Assembly: GCA_018136815.1 (NCBI GenBank)
Contig: CM030935.1
Span: 5,896,448 to 5,960,447, forward strand
DNA from: Isochrysis galbana
Lineage: Eukaryota > Haptophyta > Isochrysidales > Isochrysidaceae
Direction of reading: 5' to 3'
Length of the DNA: 64,000 nt
The notes beneath the pieces were generated by a model. The model was not told where the DNA came from. It did not search any database and was given only the letters and a program-made list of their open reading frames with translations. The position numbers were made by a program, and so were the translations under genes. Below, one piece after another: positions 48,610 to 58,733 of the stretch; position 1 is the stretch's first letter; every line of letters begins with the position of its first letter.

Positions 48610-50408
48610 TTAGAACATAGACATGACGCCGCGTGCGTCGCCGCCTCCATCTCCGCGCGGATCGGAGAGCCGCTTGTAGTTCTTGGCAAAGAGCATGGCC
48701 GCCTTCATATACCCGTTCCTCAGATCCACCTGCGCCATGAAGCGATGGGCAATTCATGAGTCGATCTTCCCATGCGGGAGGGTGGCACTTCTGGCGAGAA
48801 ACGCAGAAGCACGATGCAGGACCAATCCTCGAGTTTCATCCATGTGCGTGCCGCATACCATATTCTCACGCATCGTATGGTAGTGCTTCACATCGAGAGC
48901 GGCAGTGTAGGCATCATAATCAGGCAAAGTGGGCTTCTCCTTCTTCACACAGCCGTTCTTCTTCACCGTCTTGATGATGGTCTTCTCTTCCGTCTTGCCG
49001 TCCTTCGTCTCCTTAGAGGTCTCGGTCGTCGTGCTCTCATCTTCGTCGTGCGACGCGTCCTGGGCATAGGGGCAGGCAGAGCATGGTTAGATACGTTCTT
49101 TGCGGCAGCAAACGAGCTACGTCATTGCCGTCCTCCAAGCTGAGCAAGCCGACTTGGAAGGCCGACAGGCAGGACGGCTGCACGCCTGCGCAAATACTCA
49201 CATTGTTCACTTTCTCCAGGCCAGTGGCGCGCGCCCAGTGGTAGTCCGAAGGCGCTCCGATCATTGCGGCGAACGCCTTGCGCATCTCCTTGAGCTCTCC
49301 AGCGACGTACTGCTGGACGTCAACACCGAAGTTATTGCCGTCCGAGACAGCGGGCGACTTGAGCACCAGCCAGAGCTCTGCCTGCTTGAAGTGGTCGATT
49401 GCGAGCGCGGCCTGCTCTCGCACGAACAAGGGTGCGTGAAGATGTCAGATACGTACCACTCACATGACCGACTCCGTAGTCCGAATCGAATTCTCGCATC
49501 CCTTCCCCCTCTTGGTTGGCCAACAGGTGGGTAGGCCATGGAGTGTGCCGGGTGACCGATGCGAGGCGCTCGTTGGCTGGTTCAACAACTATGGAAGCGC
49601 GTTTTGAGGGTCTGCACTCTCACAAGCCCCGTGACGCACACGCATGTGGAGGGTTGGCTACATGCTGAGCTACGGAAGCATGATGGAAGACGACCGGGAT
49701 GGCTGGCTACTAAGCTATGATGGTCAGTCCGGACCCCTACCCACATGCTACCTCACAATCCTATTGGGGACCGAAAGCGGAGAGTTGGAGCGGCTAGGCT
49801 CAGGAACGGTGTGAAATGGTAGGGTGACTTGAAGCTATGGAAGGGTGAGTGGCTGCCCGCACACTCTTGTTCTCATGATCCTAGTGAGTGAGTCGTCAAG
49901 TGGAGGTGGGAGGTGGACAGGCGATGGAGAGGGTTGGGGATAGGCTGCAAAGTGGAGAAATGGCAGTGGCCACGCGCCCGCATTCGTTTGCTCTCTGCCA
50001 CTCCTGGAGAGCTCCGCAAGAGGAGCATCGCTTTGCCAGGCTACGGAAGGGCCAAGCCGACGGAGCCGCGTGGGATCCATTCCTGCTCTCTCACAAGCTC
50101 CGGGAAGTTGGGATGAGTGTAGCTGGTTGGACTGTGTGGTGGAAGGTCTAACTTGATGCCGCGTTGTCTCCCGTGTGCGTACCGCGCGTGTATCGACCCA
50201 CCTGCTCTCTCACGAGCCGAGTGAGTTGAGAGAGAGAAGCGTTGGGTGCAAGCCCCTTTGACTGAAACGAGGCCTCTAGCTCTGTGAGCGACTTGGAAGG
50301 GAAGGAGGAGTCGAGCAGATGCGTCAGCTCCACTGCTCGTGCGCCAAGAGTGCTGCTCACAACCTCCTCGCCCTGCTGCAGAGCGTGGGTCTCGAGCAGT
50401 TCCGCCAT
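48610..50408 (-). CDS. PSME3: Proteasome activator PA28 (REG), PSME3-like
   Basis: Four exons: 50408-50202, 49411-49202, 49059-48859 and 48729-48610, all in phase 0, giving 245 aa against about 250 for the family. The start MAELLETHALQQG has no rival. The core matches PA28: FPSKSLTELE, VSDGNNFGVDVQQYVAGELK (the conserved DGNNFGV), DYHWARATGLEKV, then after an acidic/Lys-rich loop KPTLPDYDAYTAALD (the activation-loop region), YHTMRENM joined to VDLRNGYMKAAMLFAKNYKR and LSDPR. PA28 forms heptameric caps on the 20S proteasome and opens its gate without ATP. The variable loop in exon 3 (DASHDEDESTTTETSKETKD onward) is KEKE-like. The C-terminus runs about 14 residues past the usual end. A piece of intron 1 and the start of exon 2 is duplicated at 51.2 kb. 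Confidence 0.93.
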
Positions 50409-50425
50409 CTCTCTCTTCCCCCCTC

Positions 50426-50459
<34 letters not shown>

Positions 50460-50528
50460 CTCCCTCTTCTCTTCTCTCTCTCTTCTCTTTCTCTTCTCTC
50501 TCTGTCTCTCTCTCGCTCTGTCGCTCTG

Positions 50529-50562
<34 letters not shown>

Positions 50563-51203
50563 CCTTCTTTCGCTGCCGCGCGCGCTCGCGCAAAGGAGGC
50601 ACCCCGGTAGAAGAGAATAATTTCAAGGACTTAGAGAAGAGAACACTGTAGGGGGGTACCTCTCTACTCTGTCTCCCCTCTCACATGCGTCCGCTCTGCC
50701 CACGCTCTGATGCGCAAGGGAACTCAGCTAAACAGAGGAGAAACATTCCTGTTCACCTCTTTGGAAACGCGCCGTCCATATCTTTAACACATCCTCGCCG
50801 TCCGGCCTCACATCTGGATAAACACACCACTATATCCGGAATATGACCAGCGAGATCGTCCAGAAATCTCGCCGCCATCGCTCTTGGGTTTCTAATGAAA
50901 TCACACCTTTTCACAAATACTTCTGAGCGCTGGAAGCGGGCCGCGCGGTGTCCTCTCGGGCCGCCGCCGCGGGGGGGCCCCGACGACGAAAAAGGCCCGT
51001 CTGGGCGCGCGGCCGCGCCAAAAACAAAATTCCCCCCCCCCCTCCTCCTCCTCAACGCTGGTGTCCAGGGGAGAGAGAGGGGAGAGTGGGGGGGAGGGAG
51101 GAGGAGGAGGAGAGGAGGAGAGGAGAAGAGGCGGAGAGGCGGAGAGGCGGAGAGGAGGAGAGGCGGAGAGGCGGAGAGGAGGAGAGGCGGAGAGGCATGG
51201 GTA
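50409..51203. repeat. 5' flank of PSME3: (CT)n tracts and GGCGGA tandem repeats
   Basis: CT-rich arrays at 50427-50560 begin about 20 bp upstream of the PSME3 start codon. From 51080 to 51195 there is a compound tandem array of GAGGCGGAGAG and GAGGAGGAGAG units. No supported gene. Confidence 0.75.
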
Positions 51204-51260
51204 TGGTACGTATCTGACATACTCACGCACCCTTGTTCGTGCGAGAGCAGGCCGCGCTCG
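51204..51260 (+). repeat. Partial duplicate of the PSME3 intron 1/exon 2 junction
   Basis: About 57 bp nearly identical, in inverted orientation, to about 49402-49458. It includes the polypyrimidine region, the acceptor GCGAGAGCAG and the first bases of exon 2 (GCCGCGCTCG). Homology stops there and the following sequence is unrelated. Confidence 0.85.
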
Positions 51261-51384
51261 TCCAGCCCTCCGTCATGGCGTCTGGGCCCCCCCTTGCCCC
51301 TTGCTTGGCCACGCCTACCCTTTCCCCCACCCCCGTGTCCCACACTCGGCAAGCCCTCCGTCTGGGCCCCTTGCTTGGACCCGG

Positions 51385-51437
51385 TAGGGGGGGAGCAGGC
51401 CGCGCGCTCCATGACCCAGTCATTTAAACGAAAGTTG
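51385..51437 (-). mobile_element. Remnant of the retrotransposon 5' end
   Basis: GCGCGCTCCATGACCCAGTC followed by a decayed hairpin and AGTTGGCACTACCG matches the reversed 5' ends at 26.5 and 46.7 kb. Only about 50 bp is recognisable, and the stem is no longer fully paired. Confidence 0.6.
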
Positions 51438-51474
51438 GCACTACCGACTACCGAATACCCCCCGATGTAACAAA

Positions 51475-52262
51475 ATGTCGTATTCAGAAAATCGACTATT
51501 ACTCAAGCGCGAATACAATGCTACAGCCCATGCGCACAAGGCACAAAAAGATGCAAACCCAGATAGAGATAGGCTTGAGACGCCCATACCCATAGGGAAT
51601 CCGAAATCCGAATCTGTACCCGTAAGTCTATCTGCATCTACAGTCTACAACAACACACAACACACGGGAACTACAACTATTCACTTTTCAACCGCAGGCG
51701 TAAGCGTGTGCCTTATTCGAATATTGATACCTACGACCATCAGATTGGCACGAACATAACACAGCCTCCATCTATAGGCTATAGGCCTGGGCGACAGCTT
51801 TGGCACAACGCAAGAGCCAAGAGCGCCCGCATCACTAGGCGTCAAGGCAGCTCAAAGCCGCCTAGTACTAGTACTGACAGTCTACCAATCATGGCGCACA
51901 CATAGCACATGCGGCTATCCCTATTGCTGCTATTGCGCTGCGCGGTTGCTGGCTGCCCGCTAGCCGTAACAGCCGCTCATCGCAGGGGCGCCAAGCGGAG
52001 CCGCGTACGCTTAGCAACACGACCAACTCACATGCGCGAATCGTTTACCGGTCCGCCAAGGGGGAGGGTGTGGGGGGGCGCCGCGGCGTATTCGGCTGTC
52101 ACTGACGTAAGCAGAGGTCCAAAGACTTTGTCGCATCTCACCAATTATAGACAGACAGATACTGTACGGCGGCCCAAAGATGGTGCAAACGATGGACGAC
52201 CAACGCGGCCTGACTTGGTGCGCCAGTGCTGGTCGGTCTTGCACCATCTTGTGCATTACTAG
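51475..52262 (+). other. Lower-GC stretch with three unrecognised ORFs
   Basis: 51475-51759 (94 codons, from MSYSENRLLLKREYNATAHA), 51708-51905 and 51909-52262 (117 codons, with a possible signal peptide MRLSLLLLLRCAVAGCPLAV). The first two might be exons of one gene around an intron with a GTAAGT donor near 51621 and an acceptor near 51698, but the phases do not match. The composition is AT-richer than elsewhere. No domain recognised. Confidence 0.25.
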
Positions 52263-52380
52263 AGAGAGGACGAGAAGGAAGTGGGATTGATCAGAAAAGG
52301 ATATGCGCATCGTCCCATGGCCGGCTCCCCCACGTCCAACAAGATCAATGTGACAGGAAGAGCTCGGGTTCCTCCATGAT

Positions 52381-53523
52381 TTACGAGTCATACATCCGCA
52401 GCTTGGTAAAAATGTCCTCCTTTGGAAAAGGGTTCACCTCCGGAGAGAGGACGGGAGTGATCGCCGAGGAAGCCAGATCGAGCAGCTGTACTTCCTCCGC
52501 ATTCAGCTTGAGCCTTGCCGCCGCTAGGTCGCTCCTGGCCTGCGAAATCGTCCTTGCGCCAGGAATGACGGCTGCGCCCTTAGCAAGGCACCAGGCGATA
52601 GCCACCTCCGCCGGAGTGGCACCTCCGTGAGCATCACCGATCGTCCGCATCGTCAATAGCAGCTGCGAGAAGGCCGGGTCAGCGAGAGCCTTCTCGGCAA
52701 GGGCTCGGCGTGGCCCCTCGGGCAGGTTCGTCTGGGTGTACTTGCCCGTGAGCAGTCCAAGCGCGAGCGGCGAGTAGGCAATCGTGCTTACGCCGAGGCT
52801 GTCGCACGTCTCCTTTAGACCATTCTTGAGCGCGTACGGGTACAGTAGACTGAGTTGCACTTGGTTTGAGACGAGAGGAACCCCGCGTGATGCGAGAGTC
52901 GCGTGGCATGCGCGCACCGCCTCGCGGCCATAGTTGGATACACCGGCAGACCTCACAAGCCCTGAGTCGACACACATCGCCAGCCCGTCCCAATAGGCCT
53001 CGTTGGCCCAGGCGTTCGGGAAGTGGATCTGATACAGGTCGATCGGCCGGCCTAGCCGGTCGGTCGACCGCTTGGCGGCTTCTACCACATCGGACGGCTT
53101 GGTTCGCCAAGGCAGCGCCGCAAACTTGGTCGCGATCTGGATGTTCGGGTTGCCGGCCGAAAACTCACCGAGCAGCTGCTCCGAGCGGCCGAGCCCATAC
53201 AGCTCAGCAGTATCCCAGAAGGTGATGCCCTGCTCTACCGCATAGTCGAAGACCTCTTTGAGCTGTCCGTCGTTCTTCGGATCGTACTTCCAGAAGAGAG
53301 AGTCTCCCCATGCCCAGGTGCCCAGGCCAATGGGTGGAACCTTGAGAGGAGAAGCCTGAATGGTAGTCGATACGCTGGGCGGCTGCGTGGCGAGGGCAGG
53401 CGCCCCGAGCGCGGTGGCTACGCTCAGCGTGCCCGTGCGAAGCAGCTCTCTCCGACTCAGTGTGCTGGGCGGGGGACCCACAGAGAGGCCGAGAGAGGCG
53501 AGGAGGAGGGGGGAGCTGAGCAT
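52381..53523 (-). CDS. Aldo/keto reductase with twin-arginine-type leader
   Basis: A single exon of 380 codons. The mature part is a complete aldo/keto reductase barrel: GLGTWAWGD, the catalytic tetrad D104/Y109 (WDTAELYG), K133 (ATKF) and H167 (YQIHFP), then GVSNYG, the SNQVQLSLL segment, AYSPLALGLLTGKY and IPGARTISQA at the NADP phosphate site. It reduces aldehydes or ketones with NADPH; the substrate is unknown. The start at 53523 gives a leader with SRRELLRTG at 23-31, a hydrophobic SVATALGAPALA stretch and an Ala-x-Ala-type end. This fits a plastid transit segment plus thylakoid Tat signal and suggests a lumenal location (inference). The open frame continues upstream through a (GA)n tract, which is not coding. 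A (TC/GA)n array lies about 58 bp upstream. Confidence 0.92.
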   Translation of the reverse strand: MLSSPLLLASLGLSVGPPPSTLSRRELLRTGTLSVATALGAPALATQPPSVSTTIQASPLKVPPIGLGTWAWGDSLFWKYDPKNDGQLKEVFDYAVEQGITFWDTAELYGLGRSEQLLGEFSAGNPNIQIATKFAALPWRTKPSDVVEAAKRSTDRLGRPIDLYQIHFPNAWANEAYWDGLAMCVDSGLVRSAGVSNYGREAVRACHATLASRGVPLVSNQVQLSLLYPYALKNGLKETCDSLGVSTIAYSPLALGLLTGKYTQTNLPEGPRRALAEKALADPAFSQLLLTMRTIGDAHGGATPAEVAIAWCLAKGAAVIPGARTISQARSDLAAARLKLNAEEVQLLDLASSAITPVLSPEVNPFPKEDIFTKLRMYDS

Positions 53524-53582
53524 CGCGACCTCTCTGGGCTGACCACCCGAAGGGGCCACGGCGAGAGCTCGGTTCAGGATGA

Positions 53583-53636
<54 letters not shown>

Positions 53637-54152
53637 GTTTCCTCTTCATCCTCTCTCTCTCCCTGTCATCCCTCCCTCCCTCTCCCCCTCCTCTCTCTAT
53701 CGCTCGCTCTCGCTCTCTCTCTGAAGATGTTAATAAAGAGGAAAGAAGAGAGAGATGTGGAGAGCGGGCGAACGTACGGCGACGCTGTTCGGCCGACGTG
53801 AAGGGGAGAGAGATTTCCATACGTTTTCCTGGATAAGTACTCTAGAGCTCTAAAGTGGGAATCTTCAAGTAGGCAGTACAAGTAAAGTAGGTGGTAAACA
53901 AAAGTACGCCGTTCCCTTTTTTAGGGGAGGGGGGTGGAGGGGTGGGTGAGTCTGTAGTTGACGGGTGTTCATTGTCGCGCGCCGTGAGTTGGGTGTGTTC
54001 GCGTGTTCGCGGGGTGCATTTCGTTGTTTTGCTTGGTTAAGAGCCGCGTTCACGCGGCGCGAGGGAAAAATTTTAGAGGTTTTGACAGTGTTCACTTAGG
54101 GGGTCAAGGGTCAAGGGACAAGGGAGTAGTAGTAGTAGTAGTAGTAGGTACT
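53524..54152. repeat. 5' flank of the aldo/keto reductase, with (CT)n array
   Basis: A (CT)n array at about 53583-53632 and further CT-rich sequence to 53720. The rest is mixed, with a (AGT)n run near 54126-54147 just before repeated element copy B. No supported gene. Confidence 0.7.
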
Positions 54153-55110
54153 AGGTGTCGTTCCGTCAATTGTGGGACATCAGTCGATTTGAGCGATCGA
54201 ATGTCCACAGTTGTATATAGAGCAGTATTTTAAAATTAAATGCAGACTAGCATAACAACTTTTTTTCTCTGCTTCCTGCGGTGCATGTCCCCCCCCCCCC
54301 GAGGGGGGCGCCGTGTCAGCGCTTTTCCCTGCGTCTCCTCTAACCTCTAAGGCCGACAACTACATAAACACTCAATTTAAGAGATATTTAGAACGGATCA
54401 TCTGTGATGACCTGCAATCACATCGTGCACGCCTTGCATGGGCACGGCGCGATGTGCATCGGTCCCCCCGCGGATACGCCGTGCGTGCGCATGTCAACTT
54501 TTTCCATCTGCGTACCCCCACGGCCCACAGTTACGTAAACAAGCCGTATAAGAGATGTTTCTTTGCGCATCACATGTGATGACTTGCAATCACATTGTGC
54601 ACGCCGTGCGTGGGCACGGCGCGATGTGCATCGGCCCCCCCCCGCGGGGGCGCCGTGCGTGCGCATAGCAACTTCCAGGAAAGTGCACGCCGTGCGTTCA
54701 CTCTTTCCGCGGGGGAACTCTGGGCGCGGAGGGCGGTCGGGAACCATGGGGACACCCCCTGGGACCGGAAAATTATTACCGTATACGGCGCAAACACTAA
54801 CGTAAACAACTGGTATGTCTTTTGGTCTCTCCCCCCCCCCCCCCCGGTCCCCTCCCCCCTCTCTCCCCTTCCCCCTCTCATCGACCTACCAGAGAGAGAA
54901 GGCTCCTACTGCCTGCCTCCCTTCTCCCTCCTCGCTCACCCTCCAGCTCTCTCCTCGCCCTCGTCTTCCTCACGATGGTGGCGACTAGGCGCGCATCCGT
55001 CATCCGTATGGTCCTCCGTCCTCTCCTCTCGTGCTCCTGCTCGCTGGTTTCGTTCGACTCGCTCGACACGGCCACCTGTCGACTGGACGCCGAGCGCAAG
55101 CGCTGCTCGC
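54153..55110 (-). repeat. ~0.95-kb repeated element, copy B
   Basis: The inverted counterpart of 41415-42262. It begins AGGTGTCGTTCCGTCAATTG and ends in the CTGGACGCCGAGCGCAAGCG segment. Inside it a unit of about 168 bp is tandemly duplicated: GATGACCTGCAATCACAT near 54407 and GATGACTTGCAATCACAT near 54578, each followed by a GTGCACGCC(T/G)TGC block. Copy A has one or a diverged version of this unit. No intact protein. Confidence 0.7.
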
Positions 55111-56253
55111 ACGACTCGTTCGACCATCTGCAAGTGTCATTGATGAGTCGATACAATCAGCGGATCGTGGGCTGAAGTGCGCTAGCTGTGATCTGTGATG
55201 TGCTCTTGTGGCTTGTGCTTGTGCGGCCTTGTGTGCCCGTGTGTCTTGTGCGTGTGGTCTTGGTGTAATTGGCACGCATTAGAGCATCAGTGAATCCGAG
55301 ATCAAAGAGATATAGATATAGGTCTTTATTCTAGCGAGATCTATTATCTCATTATCCTATCTGTACCCTCGTCCACTGTCCACGAGGCCACATGCCGCGC
55401 GGAAAAGCATCGGGGCCCGCCGCGGCGACGCTTAAGCAAATTCCGATTCGAAATAAGGCCGAAATTAGACCCTTCGAAGCTCGAAATTTGCTCCAACCTC
55501 ATCGAAATTTCGAATCGAAATAAGGGTGGTTTTGGATCGAAACTCTGGCCGGAGCCAATTTGTTTTCACGTATCATATGTGGAGTATGGCATAGTATATA
55601 GTATGATTAGAACAATACTTAGGATACGTGCGAAAATTTATGTTGACCGAAAGGTGGCAATACTACTATGGATATGGATATGAGGGCGCGTGGAGCGTGG
55701 AAACAATACTTAAGGCGCGCCGCTGAGTGCGATGCAGGCTTCCGCAGATCGATCATTGTGTTGTCATTGGTTCCATGTGAACTAGATTTCTATGTTGACA
55801 ATGACAGCACAATGATCGATCTAGTTCACATGGTGACAATGACAGCACATCTCATTGGTTCACATGTGGAGACACCCTGTCAGAGTTTTTTCTTGTCCTA
55901 GTTTAATCCTAGTGCTGAGGGACCGTGCCTCATCGGCAACGGAGCCCCTACCCCGCGATGGGGGTGTGCGCGGTTGGTGCATGGCTCGTCCGGTGTATGT
56001 GGCTAGGGATGCTAGCCAACAAGACCTCTTACAAGACTACAATTTCTAACGTGGTACCCCCGCCGAGCCGCCGAGAGACCACCACAACTTCTACAACAAG
56101 AAAACTCTGACACACCCTTAGCTCTACTCTACTCCTACATAGCCGTCCCGATAGAGTAGAGTAGCTATGATAGCTATCGGGGGGGTCGTTGGCTCCTGGG
56201 GGGTAACAGACACGCATGGACATAAACTGCACGGAGCTCTCTCTCTCGTGAGG
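55111..56253. other. AT-richer intergenic sequence
   Basis: No supported gene. It contains a direct repeat of the form TTCGAATCGAAATAAGG (near 55443 and 55507), the interleaved palindrome at 55747-55848, and 5' flank of the ARM-ART gene. ORFs are short. Confidence 0.45.
55747..55848. repeat. Interleaved inverted and direct repeats
   Basis: GATCGATCATTGTG (55747-55760) pairs with CACAATGATCGATC (55808-55821). CCATGTGAACTAGAT (55773-55787) pairs with ATCTAGTTCACATGG (55819-55833). TTGACAATGACAGCAC repeats directly near 55796 and as GTGACAATGACAGCAC near 55833. The two pairings overlap, so alternative hairpins compete. Confidence 0.9.
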
Positions 56254-58733
56254 ATGGGGGGAGCGCCGAGCCGTCGAAGCACCCCAAGCCCGTCCAGTGC
56301 CGCGCCCAGCCGTCTCGATGCCGCATCGGCCGAATCGGCGATCCAGACGCTGCGAGGGAGCGGTACGTCAGCTGAGTGCGCACAGGCGGCAGAGAGGCTC
56401 CGAGTCCTCGCTCGGGACGGCGAGGCCAAGGTGGCGATCGCGCAGGCAGGGGGCATCGGTCCACTCATCGCGCTGCTGGGCGACGGTACGCCTGCCGGCA
56501 GGGAGGCGGCAGCGGCGACACTGAGAAATTTGGCTACCAACAACGACAACCAGCTGACGATCGCGAAGATGGGTGGCATCAGTCCACTCATCGCGCTGCT
56601 CGGCAACGGCGCGCCCGGCGGCAGGGAGCAGGCGGCCGCGGCACTGAAAAATCTGGCCGCGGATAATGTTGAGAACAAGGTGGCGATCGCGCAGGGGGGG
56701 GGCTTCCTCAACTCATTGCACTGCTCGGCCACGGCACGGCTGCCGGCAGGGAGCAGGCGGCATGGGCACTGAGAAATCTGGCTTCCTATGGTGACAACAA
56801 GGTGGCGATTGCGCGGGCGGGGGGCATTGACCCGCTCATAGCGCTGCTCAGCGACGGCACGCCTGCTGGGAGGGAAGCGGCGGCATGGGCACTAAAAAAT
56901 CTGGCTTCCGATGGTGACAACAAGGTGGCGATCGCGCAGGCAGGGGGCATCGGTCCACTCATCGCGCTGCTTGGCGACGGCACGCCTGCCGGCAGGGAGG
57001 CGGCAGCAGCGACACTGAGAAATTTGGCTACCAACAACGACAACCAGCTGACGATCGCGAAGATGGGCGGCATCAGTCCACTCATCGCGCTGCTCGGTAA
57101 CGGCACGCCCGGCGGCAGGGAGCAGGCGGCCGCGGCACTGAAAAATCTGGCCGCGGATAATGTTGAGAACAAGGTGGCGATCGCGCAGGGGGGGGGGCTT
57201 CCTCAACTCATTGCACTGCTCGGCCACGGCACGGCTGCCGGCAGGGAGCAGGCGGCATGGGCACTGAGAAATCTGGCTTCCTATGGTGACAACAAGGTGG
57301 CGATTGCGCGGGCGGGGGGCATTGACCCGCTCATAGCGCTGCTCAGCGACGGCACGCCTGCTGGGAGGGAAGCGGCGGCATGGGCACTAAAAAATCTGGC
57401 TTCCGATGGTGACAACAAGGTGGCGATCGCGCAGGCAGGGGGCATCGGTCCACTCATCGCGCTGCTTGGCGACGGCACGCCTGCCGGCAGGGAGGCGGCA
57501 GCAGCGACACTGAGAAATTTGGCTACCAACAACGACAACCAGCTGACGATCGCGAAGATGGGCGGCATCAGTCCACTCATCGCGCTGCTCGGTAACGGCA
57601 CGCCCGGCGGCAGGGAGCAGGCGGCCGCGGCACTGAAAAATCTGGCCGCGAATAACGTTGAGAACAAGGTGGCGATTGCCCAGGCGGGCGGCATTGCCCC
57701 GCTCATTGCTTTAAAGCGCAGCGGTACTCCCGGCGGCAAAAAGCAGTCGACGGCTGCGCTGCTTCTCCTCGAAAAGTACACCGACATGAGCGCAGGTGCT
57801 CATGTGGACGTTTGCAAGGGCGCAGAGCACATGGGAACCGGGCGGGACAGTAGGCTTGTTGTGGCGGCTCCACCCACCGGTGAACCTGAGGCCAAGTTCC
57901 AAGTCCAAAACCTCATCCTTGGTCATGCTGATGAGGCTGCGCTCGGGCTGAACGCCGCGTTGGGCATCGACGAGGAGGATGAGCTCCCGGAGCTACTTGC
58001 ACTGAAAGAGAAGGCAATCATCATGGAGTTTCAGCGTCATGGCTCCGCTGAGGACAAGGCGAACTTGAACTATATCTTGGCCTGTCAGGCCAGACAGGAG
58101 CCGCTTCCCGAGCATATTCGCCAACAAATTGAAAGTGGTAAGTATCATGGCGGGGCGATCGCGGGCGAAGATTTTGACGTAGGGCATGATGGCATGCGCT
58201 TTGACGACTTCGTCAACCATGAGCACAGCCGCCTCGCACGACTAGGCCGTGCGCACGTCCTTGCACTCCGTCTGTACACGTCGACGTCTTACCCTTGCTT
58301 CAATAAGCATCTACGCCAACGCACTCAGCCACATCCATTCAAGATGTCCGTCTATTATCTCTCCGACGGCGTGAAGAAGCTGCGCTCAGTGGCGGCCAAG
58401 ACAGACAAAGACTTTGCCAAAGAGGTGAGCCTATGGCGCGGCATGCAGAACATGGCTTTGGCTGACGACTTCCGGCACAATGGAGGCACAGAGCTTGCGC
58501 CGATGTCCACCTCTCACTCAAAGAGTGTTGCTGCAAAATACGCGATGTCGGCCACTCCACTTATCTTCCACTTCAGGGCGCGTGCCCTCGGCAAAGGTGT
58601 GTCCATTGGCTTCTTGTCCCTCTACCCAAAGGAGGAGGAGTACCTATACCCGCCTCTCACATACTTGTCGTATGTGGGGGATGAGGAGGACGGAGGGTTT
58701 AATATCGTGGAGGTTCAGCCTATGATGCCGTAA
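56254..58733 (+). CDS. Armadillo-repeat protein with C-terminal ADP-ribosyltransferase domain
   Basis: The N-terminal ~490 residues are armadillo repeats of about 41 aa, each with an (V/T)AIAQAGGI(G)PLIALL core followed by a GREAAAxALxNLA helix. The C-terminal ~200 residues look like an R-S-E class mono-ADP-ribosyltransferase: LWRGM (Arg at 58437), MSTSHSKSVAAKYA (STS motif, 58503 on) and a Glu-rich EEEYLYPP turn near 58630-58650 that supplies the E-x-E pair, with LTYLSYVG after it. Such enzymes move ADP-ribose from NAD to protein side chains; here the armadillo part probably chooses the partner (inference). The frame changes at the G run at 56694-56702: nine Gs, against ten in the otherwise identical copy at 57187-57196, so the first armadillo block is out of frame with the rest. 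That may be a sequencing slip or a real mutation. The downstream frame 56802-58733 alone is intact. No introns seen. Confidence 0.85.
56431..57700. repeat. 495-bp tandem coding repeat (four armadillo units per block)
   Basis: The blocks start at 56431, 56925 and 57420; the first is 494 bp because of the missing G. They differ at only a handful of bases, mostly silent. The third block is partial and fades after about 280 bp into the diverged last armadillo repeat. Confidence 0.93.

Noticed and set aside
48116-48757. Minus-strand 213-codon ORF overlapping the last PSME3 exon
   Set aside because: It reads the conserved PA28 segment in the wrong frame; the PA28 frame with splice sites is clearly the coding one.
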